Below, one piece after another: positions 11,694 to 19,420 of a stretch of 34,905 bases of DNA. A program made the position numbers and the translations under genes. Origin of the DNA: a virus; the IMG/VR virus record IMGVR_UViG_3300042542_001079, positions 1-34,905 of that record; one strand, given 5' to 3'. Each line of letters starts with the position of its first letter. Within the stretch, counting starts at the first letter, position 1. The notes under the pieces are model-generated. The model made no database searches, was not told the origin of the DNA, and saw nothing but the letters and a program-made list of their open reading frames with translations.

Positions 11694-11796
11694 AGATATT
11701 GCCCTAATCCACAGTGATCTAACACTGTTGGCAATGTGGGCAGTAAACAAAGAAGCGATAGATATTTTTAACGATGTGATAGGAGTTGAGGAATGA
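11599..11796 (+). CDS. Small helical hypothetical protein, 65 aa
   Basis: ACAGGAGTGAAAA immediately before the ATG gives a strong ribosome site. Reads MLDYSTILMRIERTTKSLEE and ends with an amphipathic helix (IALIHSDLTLLAMWAV). It is coupled by an ATGA overlap to the annealase gene, so it may be a partner of the recombination proteins. Confidence 0.65.
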   Translation: MLDYSTILMRIERTTKSLEEKCLHKRFVGFNKDIALIHSDLTLLAMWAVNKEAIDIFNDVIGVEE

Positions 11797-12353
11797 ATCA
11801 AGAACAGGTGTTAAGTCTTCTCGGTAAGAATGTCAACGAACATACTGAGAAGAAAGGAAATTTGACATATCTTTCATGGGCGTGGGCATGGGCAGAAGCA
11901 CTCAAAGCAGACCCAGATGCAAGTTACAAGATTGAGATGTTTGGTGACAAGTGTTTCATGGACATAAACGGCACTGCAATGGTGTTCGTCACAGTCACTA
12001 TGTTTGGCAAAGCAATGACTTGCCAACTACCAGTGATGGACTACAAAAACAAAGCAATCCCTAATCCTGATGCGTTTGCAGTCAACACTGCCATCATGCG
12101 TTGCATGACTAAGGCTTTGTCTCTGCATGGCTTGGGTCTGTATATCTATGCTGGAGAAGACTTGCCTGAAGGTGAGGGTTCAGACATAGATGTAGGAATG
12201 ATGATTGACCATTTGGCGGCTATTGAAGCGGCATCCACCATTGAGGAGTTGAAAGATGTTTACACCACTGCTTACAGTGCTTGCGGTTCTGATAAGACTT
12301 GGCAGAAAAAAGTAATTGATGCTAAAGAAAAGCGTAAAGGAGCATTGAAATGA
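11793..12353 (+). CDS. DUF1071 (Sak-type) single-strand annealing protein
   Basis: A 186-aa protein matching DUF1071 over residues 12-128: NVNEHTEKKGNLTYLSWAWAW, LPVMDYKNKAIP, then MRCMTKALSLHGLGLYIYAG. This family belongs to the phage recombinase group that anneals complementary single strands. It forms an operon with the exonuclease and SSB-like genes that follow, a classic two-component recombination system. Coupled to its neighbours by ATGA overlaps. Confidence 0.85.
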   Translation: MNQEQVLSLLGKNVNEHTEKKGNLTYLSWAWAWAEALKADPDASYKIEMFGDKCFMDINGTAMVFVTVTMFGKAMTCQLPVMDYKNKAIPNPDAFAVNTAIMRCMTKALSLHGLGLYIYAGEDLPEGEGSDIDVGMMIDHLAAIEAASTIEELKDVYTTAYSACGSDKTWQKKVIDAKEKRKGALK

Positions 12354-12970
12354 GTGAAGTTGAACAAGGTACACCAGAATGGTTTGCACAGCGTTGTGGC
12401 AAAGCCACTGCTTCTCGTATCTCTGACATTGTTGCCAAGACAAAGACAGGCTACAGCACCAGCAGAGCAAACTACATGGCACAGTTGGTAGTCGAGCGCA
12501 TGACTAACCAAGTAGGTGAGTCATACTCAAATGCCGCAATGGAATGGGGTGTCGAGAACGAACCCTTTGCCAGAGCCGCATACGAGGTTAAAACAGGCAA
12601 TACAGTCGATCAGGTAGGTGCTATTGACCATCCAAGAATTGCTATGTCTGCCGCCTCTCCTGATGGTCTGATTGGTGACGATGGATGCTTAGAGATTAAG
12701 TGTCCTAACACTTCAACCCATATCGACACTATTCTTGGTGATGAACCCGCAAAGAAGTATTACGACCAGATGCAGTGGCAAATGGCGTGTGCAAACAGAA
12801 GTTGGTGTGACTTTGTGAGTTTCGACCCACGAATGCCAGCGCACCTACAACTGCTTGTCAAAAGAATCGAGCGCAATGACTTGTATATTGCAGAACTCGA
12901 AAAAGAGGTTGTCCAGTTTCTTGTAGAAGTGGATGACAAAGTGAAAAAACTCAATGAAATTAAGGTGTAA
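12350..12970 (+). CDS. YqaJ-type (lambda Exo-like) recombination exonuclease
   Basis: A 206-aa PD-(D/E)XK nuclease. [21 protein letters not shown] (in two parts, residues 7-27), [19 protein letters not shown] (Asp105) and CLEIKCP (Glu115, Lys117) are the ordered motifs of the YqaJ family. It should resect double-strand ends and hand 3' single strands to the DUF1071 annealase encoded just upstream. Overlaps that gene by 4 bases. Confidence 0.9.
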   Translation: MSEVEQGTPEWFAQRCGKATASRISDIVAKTKTGYSTSRANYMAQLVVERMTNQVGESYSNAAMEWGVENEPFARAAYEVKTGNTVDQVGAIDHPRIAMSAASPDGLIGDDGCLEIKCPNTSTHIDTILGDEPAKKYYDQMQWQMACANRSWCDFVSFDPRMPAHLQLLVKRIERNDLYIAELEKEVVQFLVEVDDKVKKLNEIKV

Positions 12971-12972
12971 AT

Positions 12973-13218
12973 ATGGAACAGCGTGATAACAGCGGAGTAC
13001 TTTTTCGCAACGACAAAAAAGAAACAGGAAACCATCCCGACTATAAAGGGAACATTATGGTCAATGGGCAAGCCTATTGGCTTTCAGCATGGATTAAAGA
13101 GGGTAAGAATGGCAAGTTCATGGGATTAGCTGTCAGCCCTAAAGAAGAACAAACAAGCCAGCCTCAAAGCAAGCCTAAAGTTAAGATTGAGGACATGGAT
13201 TCGGACATACCTTTTTGA
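12973..13218 (+). CDS. SSB-like protein with C-terminal DIPF tip
   Basis: An 81-aa protein. Residues 8-57 ([20 protein letters not shown], then [21 protein letters not shown]) look like a compact beta-barrel. A disordered Gln/Pro linker leads to DMDSDIPF, the acidic tip used by bacterial SSB to bind replication and repair enzymes. Together with the annealase and exonuclease it completes a recombination cassette. The OB-fold itself is inferred. Confidence 0.75.
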   Translation: MEQRDNSGVLFRNDKKETGNHPDYKGNIMVNGQAYWLSAWIKEGKNGKFMGLAVSPKEEQTSQPQSKPKVKIEDMDSDIPF

Positions 13219-13241
13219 TGTGACTTAATGGGGAAAGCGTA

Positions 13242-13255
13242 AGTGAGTACCCACT
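13242..13255 (+). promoter_or_regulatory. Isolated fifth copy of the iteron palindrome
   Basis: AGTGAGTACCCACT at 13242-13255 fits the consensus of the array at 2883-2959. It lies 20 bases before the winged-helix gene at 13275, suggesting that gene is controlled by, or encodes, the protein that binds the array. Confidence 0.5.
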
Positions 13256-13274
13256 AACTTAACAGGAGTGAATG

Positions 13275-13616
13275 ATGAGCAAACTTGACGATATACATTT
13301 TGGCGGTGAAGTAAAGAAGTTCTTTGACTTACCTATCTTTAATCGGGTGAGAACATCTGACCCAACAACCAGTTATGAAGCCGCTGATTCTGCAAAGGAC
13401 TTGGCTTCTAAACATTTTTGCATGATTGTGGACGCTTTAAAGGCTCATGGCTCGCTTGGTAAAGATGGAATTGCCCAACATAGTGGGTTAGAGTCTAATC
13501 AGGTTGCAAGGCGTTTAAACGAGTTGTCCAATATGAACTTGATTGAGTTGACAGGACGCACAGTCAAATCAAAATCAGGACGCAACGAGCGTGAATGGAG
13601 AGTTACAAATGATTGA
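13275..13616 (+). CDS. Winged-helix DNA-binding protein
   Basis: A 113-aa protein. After a 25-residue lead, residues about 45-100 form a winged helix: IVDALKAHGSLGKDGIAQHSG, then NQVARRLNELSNMNLIELTGR and a basic wing (KSKSGRNEREWRV). Such domains read GATC-free dyads as dimers in many phage regulators. An iteron-type palindrome sits just before its ribosome site. It is a candidate for the protein binding the palindromes; autoregulation is inference. The second of two ATGs fits the AGGAG spacing. Confidence 0.75.
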   Translation: MSKLDDIHFGGEVKKFFDLPIFNRVRTSDPTTSYEAADSAKDLASKHFCMIVDALKAHGSLGKDGIAQHSGLESNQVARRLNELSNMNLIELTGRTVKSKSGRNEREWRVTND

Positions 13617-13707
13617 AAATGTACTTGGCCTAATCACAGTTTTGGCAATTGGTGGAGGAGTATTCATACTTGGCATATGGGTCTTCCTCCACTTCTTTGA
13701 CGATTAA
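13609..13707 (+). CDS. 32-aa single-pass membrane peptide
   Basis: The ATG lies in an 8-base overlap with the winged-helix gene. MIENVLG is followed by one hydrophobic helix (LITVLAIGGGVFILGIWVF) and a short acidic tail. Its end overlaps the end of the convergent endolysin gene by 4 bases. Similar in style to the peptide at 4796. Confidence 0.5.
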   Translation: MIENVLGLITVLAIGGGVFILGIWVFLHFFDD

Positions 13708-14168
13708 GCAACTAAGCCATTGAGGTAGGTGGTCTTACCAGCTATCTTGGTGGCAGTCAGTTCTTGTTTCTTGAGGTTGTTTGGGTCATAGCTGACATGA
13801 ACCCAACCAGAATCAGGAACACCTTGGGTGTAGAACTCTAAGATCAATTGTGTGTAGTCCAAGTTGTCCATAATCCATTGAGCCAGATCAGCATTGGCAA
13901 CACCAGTAATCTCAATGTCAGCCGCCTGACCTTTGCAGTGGTCAGAGGTCTTAGACCCACCAACAGCGGCATTAGACTCAGGGCTACGATAACCAGAGTT
14001 CACAGTCACCGACTTGCCAAAGTGTTCACGAACAGGTTGAAGCACCTTCTCGCAAAGAGTCTTCAAGTTCTCAAGTGCCTGTTCATCAGGTGTATTGTCT
14101 AAACCCAAACGAGTGGCAGTGTCTGACTTTGTGAGTTCTTTCAGGGTGAAGTTGGCTGATAAGTTCAT
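13704..14168 (-). CDS. Endolysin, peptidase M15 family
   Basis: A 154-aa zinc peptidase that cuts peptidoglycan cross-links. GYRSPESNAAVGG (59-71), SDHCKGQAADIEI with His77 and Asp84, Glu111 in LILEFY, and His124 in WVHVSY are the M15 zinc and catalytic residues. There is no signal peptide, so release depends on a holin. Last gene of the late operon, coupled to the spanin gene by an ATGA overlap. Confidence 0.9.
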   Translation of the reverse strand: MNLSANFTLKELTKSDTATRLGLDNTPDEQALENLKTLCEKVLQPVREHFGKSVTVNSGYRSPESNAAVGGSKTSDHCKGQAADIEITGVANADLAQWIMDNLDYTQLILEFYTQGVPDSGWVHVSYDPNNLKKQELTATKIAGKTTYLNGLVA

Positions 14169-14653
14169 TTGGTTTCCTTCTGGTTAATCATTTCTCTGAC
14201 TTGGTTATAGGTTGCAATACAGGCGTTGAGCTTTCTGGCTGTGAGATCGGCTTCGTCTGCGATGGCGAGAATATCTCTAGCAGTCTCTGGCTGAAGTTCG
14301 GCTGTTGGGGGGTCAGGTCGCTCGGTAACGGGGGCATCTGAGGTGGTTGATAAGGTTGGGCAGGAGGGCGTTTTGACAGGAATCCGCAACCTGAGAGCAC
14401 CAGAATCAATGTCAGAATTACGCTTTTGAATAACAAGTTTTGCATTGTTGTTTGCCTTTACCAGTTCAGTTGCTTGTTTCTGCACCGCTGTCACCAGTGC
14501 CTGTTCCGTTTGCCTAGCCTCATTGTTTAAACGAGCTATCTCCATTTGTTGTTTGGCAAACTCATCTTGCCCACCCTTCAAGTAGCCACCACTAAATGAT
14601 GTAATCATTGCCAAAATGAAAGCAAGAATTACCCAAGGGTTAAAGATACTCAT
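14165..14653 (-). CDS. Rz: Rz-like inner-membrane spanin
   Basis: A 162-aa protein with one N-terminal membrane helix (residues about 6-24), followed by a long coiled coil (KQQMEIARLNNEARQTEQAL) facing the periplasm, the layout of i-spanins. A lipoprotein gene is nested entirely within it in another frame, as in lambda Rz/Rz1. The pair fuses inner and outer membranes in the last step of lysis. Linked by ATGA overlaps to the gene before and the endolysin after. Confidence 0.85.
   Translation of the reverse strand: MSIFNPWVILAFILAMITSFSGGYLKGGQDEFAKQQMEIARLNNEARQTEQALVTAVQKQATELVKANNNAKLVIQKRNSDIDSGALRLRIPVKTPSCPTLSTTSDAPVTERPDPPTAELQPETARDILAIADEADLTARKLNACIATYNQVREMINQKETK
14188..14445 (-). 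CDS. Rz1: Rz1-like outer-membrane lipoprotein spanin, nested in Rz
   Basis: An 85-aa product in the +1 frame inside the Rz gene. The signal peptide ends in the lipobox LSGC (Cys20). The mature protein is very proline-rich (RPPAQPYQPPQMPPLP), typical of Rz1. Lipidation and complex formation with Rz follow from the family. Confidence 0.85.
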   Translation of the reverse strand: MQNLLFKSVILTLILVLSGCGFLSKRPPAQPYQPPQMPPLPSDLTPQQPNFSQRLLEIFSPSQTKPISQPESSTPVLQPITKSEK

Positions 14654-14976
14654 TCGCTTGTCTTCCCACGAACATAGGCTTGTGCCGCCATAAACGCAAC
14701 CACAATCGTTCCCATTGCCGCACAGTAAGTTGTAGTCAACCCTGACAAAGCGTTAACTTTCTCAAGCGTCACCCAAGCAGATGCAAGGAATGCAATCAAG
14801 ACAGGAGGTGCGCCTAAAGCCGCCCATGCCATGACCCTTTGTTGGTCAGCCATCTTGTCAAGATTTTCAATCTGAATCATGCGCTCAGACCTTGACAACT
14901 CAGCGTCTGTTACGACACCATCGCCATCTGTATCAAATTGGTTGTATGTCGAGTCTTTTTCCAATTGCTTAGTCAT
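14650..14976 (-). CDS. Holin candidate with an EF-hand
   Basis: A 108-aa membrane protein. Residues 15-27 (DTDGDGVVTDAEL) form a canonical calcium-binding EF-hand loop; a charged helix follows, then two hydrophobic helices (about 57-73 and 80-100). I recall similar EF-hand plus two-helix proteins from aquatic phages annotated as holins. Position directly before the spanins and endolysin supports a holin. The ATG at 14976 has GGAAGAAAG in front; the frame upstream to 15000 is rejected for lack of a ribosome site. Confidence 0.7.
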   Translation of the reverse strand: MTKQLEKDSTYNQFDTDGDGVVTDAELSRSERMIQIENLDKMADQQRVMAWAALGAPPVLIAFLASAWVTLEKVNALSGLTTTYCAAMGTIVVAFMAAQAYVRGKTSE

Positions 14977-15136
14977 CTTTCTTCCTTTCCTTTTGTTCAA
15001 CCTGTCTTCTCAATTTCTCAACTTTTTCAATCTGAGACCTTGCCTCATTTTTAACTTCAAGTATGTCAAGATAAAGAAATGCCATTAAAGGCAAAAGCAA
15101 GGCTATCAGTACGCAAGCGGCAACCCAACCTATCAT
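14969..15136 (-). CDS. Small membrane protein with coiled coil, 55 aa
   Basis: One membrane helix (MIGWVAACVLIALLLPLMAF) and a charged coiled coil. The ATG at 15136 overlaps the stop of the previous gene (ATGA) and follows GGGGGAAGAA. The frame is open to 15256, but that would overlap the previous gene by 124 bases. Likely part of the lysis or ejection set; function unknown. Confidence 0.65.
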   Translation of the reverse strand: MIGWVAACVLIALLLPLMAFLYLDILEVKNEARSQIEKVEKLRRQVEQKERKKDD

Positions 15137-15831
15137 TTCTTCCCCCAATGACTTACGAACAACAGCCACAGCCACAGGTACAGGAGGAATATAGAAGTCG
15201 CTATTACTGCTCCCAGCTTTGCTTGTAGGTTTCTTTCCTCCTCTTTGCGTAGCCATACCTCTTGCCTCTTAATAGCTTCTTGCCTTAATCTTGCCTGAGT
15301 TTGCTCCTCTTCTATCTTGTCCTTCATGCTGAAGACCTCTGAGTACAGTGCGCCCATCTCAGGAGGGCTTTGATACACCATACACTCACGAATCTGCACA
15401 ACTAACGCATCCATCTCTTGCTGTGCCATCACCCTCTTTAAAGCCGCTTCCATGTGGTTCTGGTCAGGGTCATAGACTGTCAGACTCTTTTCTTCTTCTT
15501 CCCTTATGTGTGCCGCAAGTTGTTCTTGAAGTTTGAAAAACGATGTTAGGTTAGAAACGATGTCAATTTTGACTTGAGTTTCGTCAACAGATTTGTAAAC
15601 AGATTTTTTAGACTTAGCCACAGGCTTTGCAACTTGAGGCTTTGGCTTGCTACCAAAGAACGCAAGAAGCTGACCCCAGAATCCATGGACTTCTTTACCA
15701 ATGGCAATAACTTCATCAGCAGTGGCTTTAATTTCAACAAAAGATTCTTTTGCTTGTTTATAAAGTTCACAGCCAGCTTGAATCTGTTTGACAAGTCCTG
15801 CCGCAAGGAGGCAAATGCTGATTGGGTCAAT
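15133..15831 (-). CDS. Coiled-coil membrane protein, apparent ATT start, 232 aa
   Basis: From 15831 the frame reads (M)DPISICLLAAGLVKQIQ, a helical/coiled-coil body, and a C-terminal membrane helix (LGAVIATSIFLLYLWLWLLF). No ATG, GTG or TTG occurs in frame before a GTG at 15621, yet the upstream 70 codons read as a plausible protein, and AAGGA lies 6 bases before the ATT at 15831. ATT initiation, as in infC, fits. Alternatively, the preceding 656-aa gene ends with TAA three codons earlier in this same frame, so stop read-through is possible. Proteins of this layout (DPI start, coiled coil, terminal membrane helix) occur between ejection and lysis genes in other phages. Role unknown. Confidence 0.65.
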   Translation of the reverse strand: MDPISICLLAAGLVKQIQAGCELYKQAKESFVEIKATADEVIAIGKEVHGFWGQLLAFFGSKPKPQVAKPVAKSKKSVYKSVDETQVKIDIVSNLTSFFKLQEQLAAHIREEEEKSLTVYDPDQNHMEAALKRVMAQQEMDALVVQIRECMVYQSPPEMGALYSEVFSMKDKIEEEQTQARLRQEAIKRQEVWLRKEEERNLQAKLGAVIATSIFLLYLWLWLLFVSHWGKK

Positions 15832-15840
15832 TTTGTATCC

Positions 15841-17811
15841 TTAGCGTAATCTTTGTTCTAGCATTTCTAACTCTTTAAGCTCATCAGGTGTAATGGCTTG
15901 ATTAGGTTGATTGCCTTGATTGCCTTGATTGGGTTGTTCAGGTTTGGCAATACCCAAATCTTCTTCTGTTATACCCGCTGTTTTATAAGCCTCATTCATA
16001 AAGCCAACTGTTTTTAAGGCCAATTTTGTTTTTTCTTCTCCTGTAGCTTTAAGTGCTTGAGAATATGTTTGCTCTGCTTTTAGCAAGTCTCTAACACCGT
16101 TTTTACTGGTTGCAAATTTTGCCAAAGCTAAAGGTGTTAAAAGTATTCCACCAGCAGATAAAACTGTTCCTGCCAATCCAATTCCACCAGCAACAGATGC
16201 CCCTGCTGTTATACCCAATAATACTTTTTGAGCCGAATCAGCTTGGGCAGACGCAAGAGCAAGAGAAAAAGTATTTTGTGGTTTTGCTTGGCTTAATCTT
16301 GCGGCATTTACAAGTATCTTGATGTTGTTGCGTATTTCTTCATCAGGTATTGCGGCATCAAATGTTCTTTTGAATTTTTTGTCTTGTAGCTTTTTATCAA
16401 GAGACAACAAAGAAGCAACAGCAGTTTCTTGACCTTCAGTTCCTATTAGCCCAGAAAGATAATTTTTTTGTAAAGAACTTTTAATTTCTCCAACATTTAA
16501 TTTTGGGTTTATCGTTTGCGCTCTTTCTAATGATTTGTATAGTTGATCTATTTCTGTGACATTTCCAGTAGCAAATATGGTGTCACCAACTCGCTCAACT
16601 GTTTTGTTATTGAGTTTTGCAAGTGATTCAGGAAACAACTCAGTTGTACTTTCTCTGTAAAAATTAGATGTTTCTCTATAAGCCTCTTTTAATTTAGGAT
16701 TTAGCTTTGATGCTGACAAATCCATTGCTTGTTCAATTGCGTTAATATTTTGAGACAAAACAGCCACTAATGGGCTATTTGCGCCAAACTCATTTTTAAC
16801 ATCTCTTAACTGAGCATTTAAATCAGAACGCAATTTATGCGCTTGAGTAAAAGTTATGTTGCCTTTTAGATCAGAGATATTTTTAAGTTGAGTTACAACT
16901 TGATCGCTTAATGCAATGTTAGGAGTTCCTGATCTAGAAATATCAGCCGCTTCTTTTAATCTTGCCAAAGCATTATTCGCTATTGGACTTACATCCACAG
17001 AAACATTTTTTCCTGCTCTTTCAATTACCCCATAAGCCTCATTAGCCGCTAAACTTAGCTCTGATTGAGCACCTTTTATTGCTTCTTTGTAGCTTTTACC
17101 AGCCTCTACATCGTCAACAATTTTAGGTGTAAATTGATTTAAGATTTTATCTCTTTTGTTTTGCAGTGCTGTTGTATTGGCTTCTTCAAGTTTTGCAAAT
17201 GTGCCTTTACCAGCTATTGAGCCTCTACCAATTGACTCAATAACTCCAGATGTAGATGATGGCTTAACTTGAAAACGAGTTAATCCACCCAAACCTTCTT
17301 CTTCCAATAAAGTTTGTACTTGTCTTTTTATTTCTATGTCTGGTGGAGCTTTTGTTGCAAATAAACCCAATGAAGGTAATTTTGCTTTTGCAATTTTAAA
17401 TAAACTTCCACCTAATTTAAAGACAACATTCCCTGCCGCATCTATAGTTACTTCATTGATAGTGTTTGATAACTGTTCAGCAAACTGTTTAGGCAATGGC
17501 TGACTCTTGCCTTGGAATGCTTCAATTTGTTGTTTTGTTGCAGTGCCAGCAAGCGCACCAGCACCTGTACCTACAAGACCTCTAATTACCCCTGCTGTGC
17601 CTACTCTTGCCTCTGCCCCAAGCACTGGATTTCTTGTTCCAAATGTTGTAAGCGCACCACCAACTAAGCCACCTATTTCTGGCAAAGCCTGTACTGTTGC
17701 TCGACCTAATTGTTGACCAAATGATGGTTGAGGTCTTGGCGGCTCGAATACAGACCCATATTGTTGCTCAAGAGCTTCTAATTCTTGTTGTTCAGCAGGT
17801 TTTAATGCCAT
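15841..17811 (-). CDS. Large internal/ejection protein, 656 aa
   Basis: Long, mostly helical protein with small-residue-rich hydrophobic stretches near residues 43-90 (GGLVGGALTTFG) and 540-580 (ITAGASVAGGIGLAGTVL), suited to insertion into the host envelope. The N-terminus (ALKPAEQQELEALEQQYG) and C-terminus (ELKELEMLEQRLR) are coiled. Third and last of three large proteins after the tail genes, the usual place of internal virion proteins ejected ahead of the DNA in short-tailed phages. AAAGGA precedes the ATG. Function by position and composition. Confidence 0.7.
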   Translation of the reverse strand: MALKPAEQQELEALEQQYGSVFEPPRPQPSFGQQLGRATVQALPEIGGLVGGALTTFGTRNPVLGAEARVGTAGVIRGLVGTGAGALAGTATKQQIEAFQGKSQPLPKQFAEQLSNTINEVTIDAAGNVVFKLGGSLFKIAKAKLPSLGLFATKAPPDIEIKRQVQTLLEEEGLGGLTRFQVKPSSTSGVIESIGRGSIAGKGTFAKLEEANTTALQNKRDKILNQFTPKIVDDVEAGKSYKEAIKGAQSELSLAANEAYGVIERAGKNVSVDVSPIANNALARLKEAADISRSGTPNIALSDQVVTQLKNISDLKGNITFTQAHKLRSDLNAQLRDVKNEFGANSPLVAVLSQNINAIEQAMDLSASKLNPKLKEAYRETSNFYRESTTELFPESLAKLNNKTVERVGDTIFATGNVTEIDQLYKSLERAQTINPKLNVGEIKSSLQKNYLSGLIGTEGQETAVASLLSLDKKLQDKKFKRTFDAAIPDEEIRNNIKILVNAARLSQAKPQNTFSLALASAQADSAQKVLLGITAGASVAGGIGLAGTVLSAGGILLTPLALAKFATSKNGVRDLLKAEQTYSQALKATGEEKTKLALKTVGFMNEAYKTAGITEEDLGIAKPEQPNQGNQGNQPNQAITPDELKELEMLEQRLR

Positions 17812-17838
17812 GATTAAGTCCTTTATATCTACAAATCA

Positions 17839-19410
17839 TTATTTAGATTGGTTTTGCTTTTCTCTAAGCTCAAGAAGGCGTTTTTTATCTTTCCTGATCT
17901 GTTCAGTTATTCTCTTTCTCTCTGCGGGGAAATTGTATTTATTTAAATCACCCCCTTGGTCAAGATAGGTTGCAAGCGCATCATTTGCGCCATTATCAAT
18001 TAAGGCATTTTCTTCAATCCTATCTGCAACATATTGCAAAGTTCGTAATGACAAACCTCTTGAGCCAATAGTATCTTTTAGGAACTTTACATCCTTGTCA
18101 GACAAAGAGCCTTTAAGGTTTGATGCCGCACCAATTGTCAATTCACCTAAAATGGTGTCAATAATTTGTGATGCTGGAACACCTTGTATGTTTACACCAA
18201 AAACTTCTGCCAACCTGCTTGCATCCAAAGCAACATCACTACCAAATCCTGTAAATGCTTGTGGCAAAAGAGTTTTAAGATTTCTTGCAAGAGTTAGTCG
18301 ATCAGATGCGCCATAAGCATCTGTTTCAACAGTTTCTGCAAGTTTAGCTTTATTACCCAAAATTGCTTTATCTTGTCTTTCTTTTGGAGCACCTTCTCGT
18401 GCAAGTTTTATATCCTCTGCTTTCTTTTTAGCATTAACTGCTTTAATTTCTTCTTGTGTTAGCTGAGAAAATGGTTTAAAGAAAAGGTCTTTAGCAATAG
18501 CTTCTCTATCACTACCAACAGATGGTTCTTTCTCTGATTTTTCAAGATATTTAACAACTTCAGCGTTATATTCAGCAGTTCCCTTAGTAAACCCTTTGCT
18601 TGTGGCAACTGTTTGAGCTTCTTGAATTTTTGCTGGTATTTTGTCTGGATTGTCAATTTCTCTTAGATCAGCAACATTTTGACTCAACTTATAAGCCGCC
18701 ATGCTTGCAGGAGTGTATTTACCAGTACGAAGCAATTGTTCAAATGGGTCAGCACCTTGTTTCTCACGAAGTCGTTGAGTAGTCAAAGCCATTTCAGACA
18801 TTGATTTACGAGCATTCTCAGCAATCTTCATAGCCAAATCAGGGGCAGTTCTTGCGTACTTCTGAGCAACCATCAAGTTTTGTTCAGGATTGCTTGGGTC
18901 AAGTTCACTCAAGATTTGCTGTTGCAAACCAATCATCTGCAACTGAGGGTCTTTACCACCCAAAGCACCACCAAGAACATCACCTAACTGTTGACCGCCA
19001 CGATAGAAGCCAAACTGTGCCTGTTGCATGGGTGTTAACTGTGCATAAGCCATTGCTTCATTTTGCATAGCCGCTTGACGCTTTAGCATATATTCCATCT
19101 CTGCCGCACGAGAGATTTCAGGGCTAAACATTCCACCCACAATAGATGGAGGTGCTTGTCTTGCTGTTAGTCGTGAATACGGTTCAGCATTTGGAGTGAA
19201 TTGAATATTCTCAGTAATTGCTGGTTCAAGACTATCAAGACTAGATTGACCCATAGGAGTATTTGCAATACCTAACAAATTTTCTCGTGCCATTTCAGCC
19301 CTGCGTTGTTCTTCTTCTTTAATTTTTTGAGATTCCAAATCCATATTGCCGTAATTTGTTTGGTTTGAAAAAAGTCTATCCATTGGAATTTGGTAGGTAC
19401 GAGTTGGCAT
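17839..19410 (-). CDS. Internal/ejection protein, 523 aa
   Basis: Helical, Gln/Ala/Lys-rich protein (MPTRTYQIPMDRLFSNQT at the start) with no signal peptide or clear membrane helix. It lies between two other candidate ejection proteins in the late operon. AAGGA seven bases before the ATG. No enzyme motif such as a transglycosylase was seen. The N-terminal MPTRTYQIPMD pattern resembles internal virion proteins of uncultured podovirus-like phages, by memory only. Confidence 0.65.
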   Translation of the reverse strand: MPTRTYQIPMDRLFSNQTNYGNMDLESQKIKEEEQRRAEMARENLLGIANTPMGQSSLDSLEPAITENIQFTPNAEPYSRLTARQAPPSIVGGMFSPEISRAAEMEYMLKRQAAMQNEAMAYAQLTPMQQAQFGFYRGGQQLGDVLGGALGGKDPQLQMIGLQQQILSELDPSNPEQNLMVAQKYARTAPDLAMKIAENARKSMSEMALTTQRLREKQGADPFEQLLRTGKYTPASMAAYKLSQNVADLREIDNPDKIPAKIQEAQTVATSKGFTKGTAEYNAEVVKYLEKSEKEPSVGSDREAIAKDLFFKPFSQLTQEEIKAVNAKKKAEDIKLAREGAPKERQDKAILGNKAKLAETVETDAYGASDRLTLARNLKTLLPQAFTGFGSDVALDASRLAEVFGVNIQGVPASQIIDTILGELTIGAASNLKGSLSDKDVKFLKDTIGSRGLSLRTLQYVADRIEENALIDNGANDALATYLDQGGDLNKYNFPAERKRITEQIRKDKKRLLELREKQNQSK

Positions 19411-19420
19411 GATTTATTCC

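Noticed and set aside
15136-15256. Longer N-terminus for the 55-aa membrane protein
   Set aside because: Would overlap the preceding gene by 124 bases; the ATGA overlap with GGGGGAAG upstream at 15136 is a better start.
15546-15830. Minus-strand frame starting TTG at 15830 (94 codons)
   Set aside because: Low-complexity Leu/Lys/Ser sequence in the +1 frame; the frame starting at the ATT reads as a better protein and continues into the known coiled-coil membrane segment.
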